Assembly (NCBI GenBank): GCA_947331495.1
Contig: CAMZOI010000001.1
Coordinates: 1,674,001 to 1,738,000 of the forward strand
DNA length: 64,000 nucleotides
DNA from: Erythrobacteraceae bacterium Alg239-R51
GTDB lineage: Bacteria; Pseudomonadota; Alphaproteobacteria; Sphingomonadales; Sphingomonadaceae
Direction of reading: 5' to 3'
The notes under the pieces were generated by a model. That model did no database searches. It was not told the origin of the DNA and saw only the letters and a program-made list of their open reading frames with translations. The translations under genes were made by a program, and so were the position numbers. Positions 17,080-24,433 of the stretch are shown one piece after another. Numbering within the stretch: the first letter of the stretch is position 1; each line of letters starts with the position of its first letter.

Positions 17080-18885
17080 TCAGGCCGCCGTCGCGAAAGC
17101 TTCCTCGCCCAGTTCCATCATGCTTTCGCTGCCCGATTCGAGCTTGCGGCGCAGCGCGCCGGCATCGGGCAGATAGCGGTCCATGTAGTAGCGCGCGGTG
17201 GCGAGCTTGGCTTCGTAGAACGCCTTGTCGTCGCCGCCCTCGGCCAGCTTCTGCGTCGCCACCCTGGCCATACGCAGCCACATCCAGCCCAGCGAGACGA
17301 TCCCCATGATGTGCATGTAGTGATGCGCGCCCGCGCCGAGATGGTTCGGATTCTGCATCGCGTTGTTCATGAACCACATGGTCGCCGCCTGCTGCTGGCC
17401 CAGCGCCTTTTCCAGCGCCTCGGTCATGTCAGCCAGCGCCTCGTCCCCCTTGGCCGCCGCAATATCCTCGCCCACCGCCTTGAAATAGGCCTGGATCGCC
17501 GCCCCGCCCTTCTGCGCCAGCTTGCGGCCGCACAGATCCATCGCCTGCACACCGTTGGTGCCTTCATAGATCTGGGCGATACGGGCATCGCGCACGAACT
17601 GGCTCATGCCCCATTCCTCGATATAGCCGTGACCACCGAAGACCTGCTGCATGTTGGTGGCGATCTCGTATCCCTTGTCGGTGCCGTATCCCTTGATGAC
17701 CGGGGTCAGCAGGCCGATCATCTGGTCAGCGGAATCGCGCTCCTCCTCGGTCTTGGCCTTGTGCGTCAGATCGACCTGCAGCGCGCCCCACAAGCACAGC
17801 ATGCGGAAGCCTTCGGTAAACGCCTTGGCGTCCATCAGCATCCGGCGCACGTCCGGGTGGACGAAGATCGGATCGGCCTGTGCCTCGGGTTCGGCGGGGC
17901 CGGTCAGCGCCCTGCCCTGCCGACGGTCCAGCGCATAGGCGACCGCGTTCTGGTAGGCGACTTCCGCCTGGCTCAGCCCCTGGACGCCCACGCCGAGCCG
18001 CGCGGCGTTCATCATGATGAACATGGCGGCGAGGCCCTTGTTCTCCTCGCCCACGAGCCAGCCCTTGGCGCCATCATAGTTGAGCACGCAGGTCGAGTTC
18101 GCATGGATGCCCATCTTGTGCTCGATCGAGCCGCATACCACGCCGTTGCGCTCGCCGATGGAGCCGTCCTCGTTCACGAGGAACTTCGGCACCACGAACA
18201 GCGAGATGCCCTTGGTGCTGTCGGGTGCGCCCGGCGTCTTGGCAAGAACCAGGTGGATGATGTTGTCCGCCATGTCGTGTTCACCGGCGGAGATGAAGAT
18301 CTTGGTCCCGGTGAGGGCATAGCTGCCGTCGGATTGCGGTTCGGCCTTGGTCCGTATCATGCCCAGATCCGTACCGCACTGCGGCTCGGTCAGGTTCATG
18401 GTCCCGGTCCATTCGTTGGAGATCATCTTGGGAAGGTATGTTTCCTTCTGCTCCTGGCTGCCCTTGGCAATCAGCGCGGAGACCGCGCCGTTGGTCAGGC
18501 CCGGATACATGCCGAAGGCCTGGTTGGCGCTGGAGATGAATTCTTCCATCGCAAAGCCCAGGACGTGCGGCATGCCCTGTCCGCCGAACTCCTCGGGCTG
18601 CGACAGCGTACCCCAGCCCGCCTCGCGGAACTGGTCGAAAGCTTGCTTGAAGCCCTTGGGCGTCGTGACCGAGCCGTCCTCGTGCCGGGTGCAGCCTTCC
18701 TGATCGCCCGACTGGTTGATCGGCGCGAGCACTTCGGCGCAGAACTTGCCGCCCTCGCTCAGCACCGCATCGGTGACGTCGGGGCTGGCCATCTCGAAGC
18801 CGGGAAGATTGTTGTAACTGGCGAGATCAAGCACTTCGTTGATGATGAAACGGGCATCACGCGTCGGGGCGGTATAGGTGGGCAT
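17080..18885 (-). CDS. Acyl-CoA dehydrogenase, large DmdC-like type
   Basis: A 601-residue FAD-dependent acyl-CoA dehydrogenase with the extra C-terminal domain of the long subfamily that includes DmdC-type enzymes. The flavin-binding part shows TMNLTEPQCGTDLGMIRTKA and KIFISAGEHDM; the catalytic base lies in IAQIYEGTNGVQAMDLCGRKL. Substrate is not predictable: medium- or long-chain fatty acyl-CoA or methylmercaptopropionyl-CoA are all possible. It follows a MerR regulator gene by 48 bases on the same strand and is probably under its control. A terminator follows. Confidence 0.9.
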   Translation of the reverse strand: MPTYTAPTRDARFIINEVLDLASYNNLPGFEMASPDVTDAVLSEGGKFCAEVLAPINQSGDQEGCTRHEDGSVTTPKGFKQAFDQFREAGWGTLSQPEEFGGQGMPHVLGFAMEEFISSANQAFGMYPGLTNGAVSALIAKGSQEQKETYLPKMISNEWTGTMNLTEPQCGTDLGMIRTKAEPQSDGSYALTGTKIFISAGEHDMADNIIHLVLAKTPGAPDSTKGISLFVVPKFLVNEDGSIGERNGVVCGSIEHKMGIHANSTCVLNYDGAKGWLVGEENKGLAAMFIMMNAARLGVGVQGLSQAEVAYQNAVAYALDRRQGRALTGPAEPEAQADPIFVHPDVRRMLMDAKAFTEGFRMLCLWGALQVDLTHKAKTEEERDSADQMIGLLTPVIKGYGTDKGYEIATNMQQVFGGHGYIEEWGMSQFVRDARIAQIYEGTNGVQAMDLCGRKLAQKGGAAIQAYFKAVGEDIAAAKGDEALADMTEALEKALGQQQAATMWFMNNAMQNPNHLGAGAHHYMHIMGIVSLGWMWLRMARVATQKLAEGGDDKAFYEAKLATARYYMDRYLPDAGALRRKLESGSESMMELGEEAFATAA

Positions 18886-18933
18886 CGGATATGTCCTTGC
18901 GAGTGTCTGGATCGGCTTGCGCCGAGAGGATTG

Positions 18934-19389
18934 TCAGTCGAGTTGCGTTTCGACCAGAGCGATGAATTCGGTCAATTCATGAATCGAGCTGTCGATGTCG
19001 TCACGCTGCTCTTTCAGCTTGGCGACATGCGCCTTGCATTTCTCGACCGTCACTCGGCGTTGTTCCGTCCGTCCATCGTCGAGATCATATAGATCGATCA
19101 TCTCGCGAATCTCGGTTAGAGAGAAGCCGACGTTCTTCGCTCGCATGATCCAGGCCAGGCGGGCGCGGTCGCGTTTCGAATAGATCCGCGTCAGACCGAT
19201 GCGGGAAGGAGCTATCAACCCCTCGTCCTCGTAGAAACGAAGCGCGCGCGCAGTGCAGCGGAATTCGCTGGTAAGATCGGAAATCGAATATTGCTCGCGG
19301 CCCAGTTCGTCCGGCCGCTCGAGATGAGCTCCGCCGTGACGACGCTCACCGTTGCGAGCGGGCTGCGGCTTTGAAAGAGGCTGATCCAT
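18934..19389 (-). CDS. MerR-family transcriptional regulator, LiuR-like context
   Basis: A 151-residue regulator. After a 30-residue polar lead-in comes the MerR winged helix-turn-helix (YSISDLTSEFRCTARALRFYEDEGL, IYSKRDRARLAWIMRAKNVGFSLTEIREMIDLY) and a C-terminal coiled coil. It lacks the metal-binding cysteines of CueR-type members (the only two Cys are in the N-terminal domain and the coil). Its place ahead of an acyl-CoA dehydrogenase fits the LiuR group that controls branched-chain amino-acid or fatty-acid breakdown. A palindromic operator lies just upstream of its start, so autoregulation is likely. Confidence 0.88.
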   Translation of the reverse strand: MDQPLSKPQPARNGERRHGGAHLERPDELGREQYSISDLTSEFRCTARALRFYEDEGLIAPSRIGLTRIYSKRDRARLAWIMRAKNVGFSLTEIREMIDLYDLDDGRTEQRRVTVEKCKAHVAKLKEQRDDIDSSIHELTEFIALVETQLD

Positions 19390-19395
19390 GGCCCC

Positions 19396-19426
19396 GCTCT
19401 ACATGAACGTTTACGTAAGCGTCAAG
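19396..19426 (-). promoter_or_regulatory. MerR-type promoter with LiuR-like operator
   Basis: On the minus strand, a TTGACG -35 is followed by an 18-base spacer holding a dyad and a weak -10-like TAGAGC. The dyad core ACGYTTACGTAARCGT is symmetric except for one paired position. An operator between -35 and -10 is the MerR-family arrangement, and the core resembles published LiuR sites as I recall them. The -35 overlaps the hisI stop codon. Confidence 0.65.
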
Positions 19427-19790
19427 TTTCGAGGCGCTGGAGATGACCGTCTTCGAGCAGACGGTAGAAACAACTGTCGGCCCCCGTGTGGCAGGTCGGC
19501 CCCGAGGGAGTACATCGCAATACGAGCGCGTCCTGGTCGCAATCGACAAGCATCTCGCGGACCTTGAGAACATTGCCGGAGGTCTCGCCCTTCTTCCAGA
19601 GCCGCCCCCGCGATCGGGAATGAAAGTGAGCCTCCCCCGTTTCGCGCGTTGCCGCGAGGGCTTCTGCATCCATGTATGCGACCATCAGCACCTGATGCGT
19701 GTCGGCATTGGTCACGACCGCGCTCAGCAACCCGTTGCGATCGAACTTGGGAAGGAACTCGCGACCTTGTTCGCGATCGACATCTGGCAT
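19422..19790 (-). CDS. hisI: Phosphoribosyl-AMP cyclohydrolase
   Basis: Third step of histidine synthesis: opens the purine ring of phosphoribosyl-AMP. At 122 residues this is the stand-alone cyclohydrolase without the HisE domain. Metal-site motifs are present: GRLWKKGETSGN, DCDQDALVL, and the cysteines in GPTCHTGADSCFYR. The start is placed at MPDVDREQG (19790); the longer frame to 19844 is not family-like. No other his gene is adjacent. The promoter of the next minus-strand gene lies in its 3' end. Confidence 0.92.
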   Translation of the reverse strand: MPDVDREQGREFLPKFDRNGLLSAVVTNADTHQVLMVAYMDAEALAATRETGEAHFHSRSRGRLWKKGETSGNVLKVREMLVDCDQDALVLRCTPSGPTCHTGADSCFYRLLEDGHLQRLET

Positions 19791-19916
19791 GATAATAGTT
19801 TCCCGGTGGTGGAACTGCGACACTGCTTGTTGCAAGATAACCACAAAACTGTCTCAAAATCGACCACAGTTCAACTTGGCTGTTTGTCATGCGCGATTTT
19901 TCAGGAACAAGGGCGA

Positions 19917-20067
19917 GGCAGGTTATGTGAGACCTGCCCACCGGAACGTCGGTGCCGAAGAGCGCCAGGTTCAAGGGGGTCCCGGATCCGCTGCCGCGAA
20001 GAGGGTATGCGGCGCATCCGGTAACGATGAGGGATTGGATCTGGTGCACGCTGGGGGGCTTTGCACC
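19917..20067. ncRNA. Hairpin-rich non-coding segment, candidate structured RNA or leader
   Basis: The 347-base gap between hisI and comF has no convincing gene but holds four consecutive hairpins. These are 19917-19923/19932-19938 (GGCAGGT/ACCTGCC), 19939-19943/19950-19954 (CACCG/CGGTG), 19982-19987/20016-20021 with inner 19993-19997/20009-20013 (CCGGAT/ATCCGG, GCCGC/GCGGC), and 20043-20048/20062-20067 (GGTGCA/TGCACC). A strong hairpin at 20105-20130 closes the region. It could be a plus-strand small RNA or a long minus-strand leader of hisI. I do not recognise an Rfam family in it. Confidence 0.35.
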
Positions 20068-20104
20068 GCGCCGCAAGGCAGGTCCGGCAATATTCGTCAC
20101 GTGG

Positions 20105-20130
20105 CGCCCGGGTCCGCAAGGATCCGGGCG
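20105..20130. terminator. Strong GCAA-loop hairpin after comF
   Basis: Arms 20105-20115 and 20120-20130 form an 11-pair stem (one G-U) closed by a GCAA tetraloop. It begins eight bases after the comF stop and so may end that transcript. The only short T-run (TTT) is on the plus-strand side, so it could instead end a plus-strand RNA. Confidence 0.6.
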
Positions 20131-20137
20131 TTTCGGG

Positions 20138-20908
20138 TCATAGTGCAGACTGTCGCGCTGGATCGATCGCTTCGTCCAGAACCCGCGCAAAACATGCAAT
20201 AACCACGGATCGCGCGCCGGCGTTTTTGAGCGCCTTTACACAAGCAGTGCTTGTTGCCCCGCTCGTCAGCACGTCGTCGACAAGAATACAGTCCCGGTTC
20301 TTTACCCGGTCGGGCTGTGCAACCTCGATCGCGCCAGCCAGCGCTCGAACACGGGCCTTCGCACCCAATCCGCCAAGACTGGGCGTTCGTCTCTTTCGGA
20401 CAAGCGCATCGACTGCAAGGCTTCCATGCCCCATCCTTGCCAATTCCTGGGCCAGCAGCGCTGCCTGGTTGTATCCTCTCTGCCACAAGCGCCATCGATG
20501 AAGCGGAACCGGCACCAGCACCCGTTCAGGCGAGGGGTTTGCGATCCGCGCCGAAATCTGCCTTGCAAGCATCGGTGCCATCGCGATCCGCCGACCGTGC
20601 TTGAATGCCAGAACGAGCTTGCGAGACGTCTCGGTGTACAAAGTTCCTGCTGCGATACCGTCGTGAACGGGTGGATCGGCGAGGCACGAAGCGCAACTTG
20701 CTCCGGCCCTTGGTCCGCTCTCGCCGAAGGGGCGCTGGCAGGACAGGCAAGCCGGATCGGATGGGATGACGAGATCGCTCCAGCACGCAACGCATAGGCC
20801 GGATTGCTCTCCCAATCCTTCACCGCACGCCGGACAACGCGGCGGATAGATCAGGTCCACGATCGGACCCAGGCTTTCGGCAAGGAGTCGCTTTGTCGAC
20901 ATCGGCAT
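20138..20908 (-). CDS. comF: ComF family phosphoribosyltransferase-like protein
   Basis: A 256-residue ComF/GntX family protein. The N-terminus carries two zinc-finger-like Cys pairs (PPRCPACG and LCVACW) and further pairs (CLSC, CASC). The C-terminal PRTase fold has the PRPP loop CILVDDVLTSGATS. ComF is required for DNA uptake in naturally competent bacteria, but many non-competent bacteria have it and the role here is open. The start is ATG 20908; ATG 20902 is an alternative. It is divergent from a methyltransferase gene 47 bases away, a pairing common in alphaproteobacteria. Confidence 0.88.
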   Translation of the reverse strand: MPMSTKRLLAESLGPIVDLIYPPRCPACGEGLGEQSGLCVACWSDLVIPSDPACLSCQRPFGESGPRAGASCASCLADPPVHDGIAAGTLYTETSRKLVLAFKHGRRIAMAPMLARQISARIANPSPERVLVPVPLHRWRLWQRGYNQAALLAQELARMGHGSLAVDALVRKRRTPSLGGLGAKARVRALAGAIEVAQPDRVKNRDCILVDDVLTSGATSTACVKALKNAGARSVVIACFARVLDEAIDPARQSAL

Positions 20909-20955
20909 GAATTGCTCTGCTTGCACGAACGGCGCAAGAGCGGCAGTGCGGACGC

Positions 20956-21714
20956 ATGCCGTCAGCCTCCGCTCCTCCGCGCATTTTCTCCCGCGCCCGT
21001 CGAATTGCGGGGCTTCGGCGCGCGCTTGTGAGGCAGGCCGGCGCCGACGCGGCGCGATATGTGATCGACGACATGGTGGAGGATGTGCTCGAGCGTCTCG
21101 AATTCATGCGCCTTTCCCCATCGAAAGCGCTCGTGATCGGCGACCTGACCGGGCTGCTGGCACTGTCTCTGCGCGGTTCGGGCGTTGAGGTGCGCGAAGA
21201 AGATGTGCGCACCCTGGACGAGGAACAACCGATTGCGGGCGAATATGATCTGATCGTCAATCTCGCCTCGCTCGACAAGGTCAACGACCTGCCCGGCTGC
21301 CTGCTGCATTTGCGCAATGCCCTGACACGGGACGGCATCATGATCGCCAGCGTCATCGGTGCGGGCAGCCTTGCCAATCTGCGCCGTGCGGTGATCGCGG
21401 CCGAGCCGGACCGGCCTGCTGCCCGCATGCATCCGCTGATCGACAACCAATCCGCCGCCGCTCTCATGCAGCGAGCCCTGTTCAAGCGGCAGGTGGTCGA
21501 CAGCCGCGCGCTGAGCGTGGCCTATCGCTATCTTGACCGGCTGGTATCTGATCTTCGCGATCAGGGGCTGGGGTCCTGTCTAGCCACGCCCGCTCCACCG
21601 CTAGGCAAAACGGCGGCAAAATTGGCGCAAAAAGCATTCGAACAAGCAGCCAACGAGAATGGAAGGACACTCGAAACTTTCGAAATACTTACCTTAACGG
21701 GCTGGAAACGCTAG
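20956..21714 (+). CDS. SAM-dependent methyltransferase, BioC/NDUFAF5-like
   Basis: A 252-residue class I methyltransferase-like protein. The SAM-binding region is at ALVIGDLTGLLALSLRGSGVEVREEDV, with acidic residue and post-motif EYDLIVNLASLDKVNDLPGCLLHLRNALTRDGIMIASVIG. The overall pattern matches the BioC/NDUFAF5-like group. Motif I (VIGDLTGLL) is less glycine-rich than usual, so activity should be verified. Its TAG stop shares a CTAG with the stop of the convergent ppdK gene. Confidence 0.75.
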   Translation: MPSASAPPRIFSRARRIAGLRRALVRQAGADAARYVIDDMVEDVLERLEFMRLSPSKALVIGDLTGLLALSLRGSGVEVREEDVRTLDEEQPIAGEYDLIVNLASLDKVNDLPGCLLHLRNALTRDGIMIASVIGAGSLANLRRAVIAAEPDRPAARMHPLIDNQSAAALMQRALFKRQVVDSRALSVAYRYLDRLVSDLRDQGLGSCLATPAPPLGKTAAKLAQKAFEQAANENGRTLETFEILTLTGWKR

Positions 21715-24374
21715 CGAAGGCTTGCCTGCGCAGCGGCTAGGCGAGCGATCGGGACACGATAGGGCGAAGCGCTGACATAATCGAGACCGGTCTTCTCGCA
21801 GAATGCGATACTGGCCGGATCGCCACCATGCTCGCCGCATATTCCAAGCTTGATATCGCCGCGCGTCTTTCGGCCACGCTCGACCGCCAGCTCGACCAAT
21901 TGCCCCACTCCATCAATATCGAGGCTGACGAACGGGTCGCGTGCGAAAATACCCTTGTCGACATACTGGGTCAGGAACCGGCCCGCATCATCGCGGCTGA
22001 CGCCGAGTGTCGTTTGGGTAAGATCATTGGTTCCGAAACTGAAAAACTCGCCGATCTCCGCGATTTCGCCCGCCATGAGGGCCGCGCGTGGCAATTCGAT
22101 CATCGTGCCGACCAGATAGTCGACCCGCCGGCCCGATGCGTCGAACACCTCATCGGCCACGCGATCGACGACGGATTTCAGCAATTCCAGCTCACGGCTC
22201 GTGGCCACCAGCGGGATCATGATCTCAGGGATGGGGGCCTCACCACTGTCGCTGGCGACCTGGCATGCCGCTTCGAAGATTGCGCGTGCCTGCATCTCGT
22301 AGATTTCCGGGTAGGTGATACCCAGGCGACAGCCGCGATGGCCCAGCATCGGATTGAACTCGTGAAGCTCCCCTGCCCGACGGCGCAACTTGTCGATCGA
22401 CACGCCGGTCGTCTCGGCCAGCTCGGCAAATTCGGCATCGCCGTGCGGGAGGAACTCGTGCAGCGGTGGATCGAGCAAGCGGATCGTACAGGGCAGACCG
22501 GTCATCACCTGGAAAATCTTAACGAAGTCGCTGCGCTGTTCGGGAAGCAGCCGATCGAGAGCCCGGCGTCGGCCGGCTTCGTTTTCGGCGAGGATCATTT
22601 CGCGCACCGCGCTGATGCGGTTCGCATCGAAGAACATGTGTTCGGTCCGGCACAGGCCGATGCCTTCCGCGCCGAACTGACGCGCCATCCGGCAATCGGC
22701 CTCGGTTTCGGCATTGGTTCGCACGCGCATCCGCCGATGTCTGTCGGCCCATTCCATCAAGGTGCCGAAATCGCCCGCAAGTTCGGGTTCGATCGTTTCC
22801 ACCTCGCCGGCCATCACCTGACCGTTTGCACCGTCGAGGGTGATCGTATCCCCTTCCTTGAGTTCGCGATTTCCGATGGTCAGTTTGCGATCTTCGCGTG
22901 AGATGGAAATTTGCGATGCGCCCGACACGCAAGGTCGGCCCATCCCGCGCGCGACGACTGCGGCGTGGCTGGTCATTCCTCCCCGCGCGGTAAGAATGCC
23001 GGTTGCAGCATGCATTCCGTGAATGTCTTCGGGGCTCGTTTCCACCCGGCACAGGATGACCTTCTCCCCGCGATTGGACCAAAGTTCGGCCGTGTCGGCA
23101 TCGAGCACGATCTTCCCGCTCGCTGCGCCAGGCGATGCGGGAAGCCCGGTGGTCAGCACGTCGCGTGGCGCATCGGGATCGAGCGTGGGATGCAGCAACT
23201 GGTCCAGCGCCATGGGATCGACACGCAGGATCGCCGTCTTCTCGTCGATCAATCCCTCGTCCACCATCTCGACCGCCATCTTGAGCGCGGCCTTGGCAGT
23301 CCGCTTTCCGGTGCGAGTCTGCAGGAGCCACAGCGTGCCTTCCTGCACGGTGAATTCGATGTCCTGCATGTCGGTGTAATGCTTCTCGAGCAGGTCGAAC
23401 ACGCGGGCCAGTTCACCGAACGCTTCGGGCATCGCTTCTTCCATGCTGGGCTTGTCGGCCCCGGCCAGTTCGCGCCGGGCCCTGGTCAGATATTGCGGCG
23501 TACGAATACCGGCCACGACATCCTCGCCCTGCGCATTGACCAGCCATTCGCCGTAATAGGCTTTCTCGCCTGTCGAGGGGTCGCGGGTGAAGGCAACGCC
23601 GGTGGCACTGGTATCACCCATGTTGCCGAACACCATCGCCTGGACGTTTACCGCAGTTCCCATGTCGTGCGGGATGTCGTTCAGGCGGCGGTATATCTTG
23701 GCGCGTTCGGTGTCCCAGCTATCGAACACGGCGCCGATTGCACCCCAGAGTTGATGAATGACATCCTGGGGAAAGTCCTCCCCGAGTTCTTCGCGAACGA
23801 TCCGCTTGTATTCGGATACCAGCGTCTTCCATTCTTCCGCCGAAAGCTCGGTATCGGCGTAGTAGCCGTTGTCTTCCTTGGTGATTTCCAGTGCTTCTTC
23901 GAACAGTCCGTGATCGACGCCGAGCACCACGTCACCATACATTTGGATGAAACGACGGTAGCTATCCCAGGCGAACCGTTCGTCGCCGGATGTCTTCGCC
24001 AACCCCTCGACCGTTTCGTCGTTCAAGCCGAGATTGAGGACGGTATCCATCATGCCGGGCATGGAGATCGCCGCGCCCGAACGGACCGAAACGAGCAGCG
24101 GGTCGACAGCATCGCCGAACCTCTTGCCAACGGTTTCTTCCACGTGCTCCAGCGCCTTGGCCACGTCGGCGCGCAGCTTGTCGGAGAAATCGGAACCGCC
24201 TGCGAGATATGTGAGACATTCTTCGGTCGCGATGGTGAAACCGGGAGGGACGGGCAGGCCGATACTGGCCATTTCTGCAAGATTGGCCCCCTTCCCTCCG
24301 GTAACGGTCTTGTCCTTCTGTCGCGCGCTCGAATGCGGAGCATTTCCGCCAAAGGTGAAGACCGTGTCGTTCAT
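21711..24374 (-). CDS. ppdK: Pyruvate, phosphate dikinase
   Basis: Interconverts pyruvate + ATP + Pi and PEP + AMP + PPi, supporting gluconeogenesis or reversible glycolysis. At 887 residues it is full length. The N-terminal ATP-grasp domain begins VTGGKGANLAEMASIGLPVPPGF, the swivelling phosphohistidine domain has GGMTSHAAVVARGMGRPCV, and the C-terminal PEP domain has SFGTNDLTQTTLG and the active Cys in GICGEHGG. ATG 24374 starts the conserved region. It lies 60 bases after glyS on the same strand and is probably co-transcribed. Confidence 0.95.
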   Translation of the reverse strand: MNDTVFTFGGNAPHSSARQKDKTVTGGKGANLAEMASIGLPVPPGFTIATEECLTYLAGGSDFSDKLRADVAKALEHVEETVGKRFGDAVDPLLVSVRSGAAISMPGMMDTVLNLGLNDETVEGLAKTSGDERFAWDSYRRFIQMYGDVVLGVDHGLFEEALEITKEDNGYYADTELSAEEWKTLVSEYKRIVREELGEDFPQDVIHQLWGAIGAVFDSWDTERAKIYRRLNDIPHDMGTAVNVQAMVFGNMGDTSATGVAFTRDPSTGEKAYYGEWLVNAQGEDVVAGIRTPQYLTRARRELAGADKPSMEEAMPEAFGELARVFDLLEKHYTDMQDIEFTVQEGTLWLLQTRTGKRTAKAALKMAVEMVDEGLIDEKTAILRVDPMALDQLLHPTLDPDAPRDVLTTGLPASPGAASGKIVLDADTAELWSNRGEKVILCRVETSPEDIHGMHAATGILTARGGMTSHAAVVARGMGRPCVSGASQISISREDRKLTIGNRELKEGDTITLDGANGQVMAGEVETIEPELAGDFGTLMEWADRHRRMRVRTNAETEADCRMARQFGAEGIGLCRTEHMFFDANRISAVREMILAENEAGRRRALDRLLPEQRSDFVKIFQVMTGLPCTIRLLDPPLHEFLPHGDAEFAELAETTGVSIDKLRRRAGELHEFNPMLGHRGCRLGITYPEIYEMQARAIFEAACQVASDSGEAPIPEIMIPLVATSRELELLKSVVDRVADEVFDASGRRVDYLVGTMIELPRAALMAGEIAEIGEFFSFGTNDLTQTTLGVSRDDAGRFLTQYVDKGIFARDPFVSLDIDGVGQLVELAVERGRKTRGDIKLGICGEHGGDPASIAFCEKTGLDYVSASPYRVPIARLAAAQASLR

Positions 24375-24433
24375 TTTACTACCCGTATATCTGAAACATG
24401 GACCGGGTGTTACACCGTCCAGAGGCAAAAAAC

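Noticed and set aside
16750..19092. A long plus-strand open frame (about 780 codons) opposite the acyl-CoA dehydrogenase and MerR genes
   Set aside because: It is the mirror of two well-recognised genes in GC-rich DNA, has no ribosome-binding site and reads as His/Arg/Ala-rich low-quality protein.
19911..19945. Cobalamin riboswitch (because of a GACCTGCC-like box)
   Set aside because: The surrounding conserved B12-box elements are absent, and the downstream genes (hisI, comF) are not cobalamin-related.
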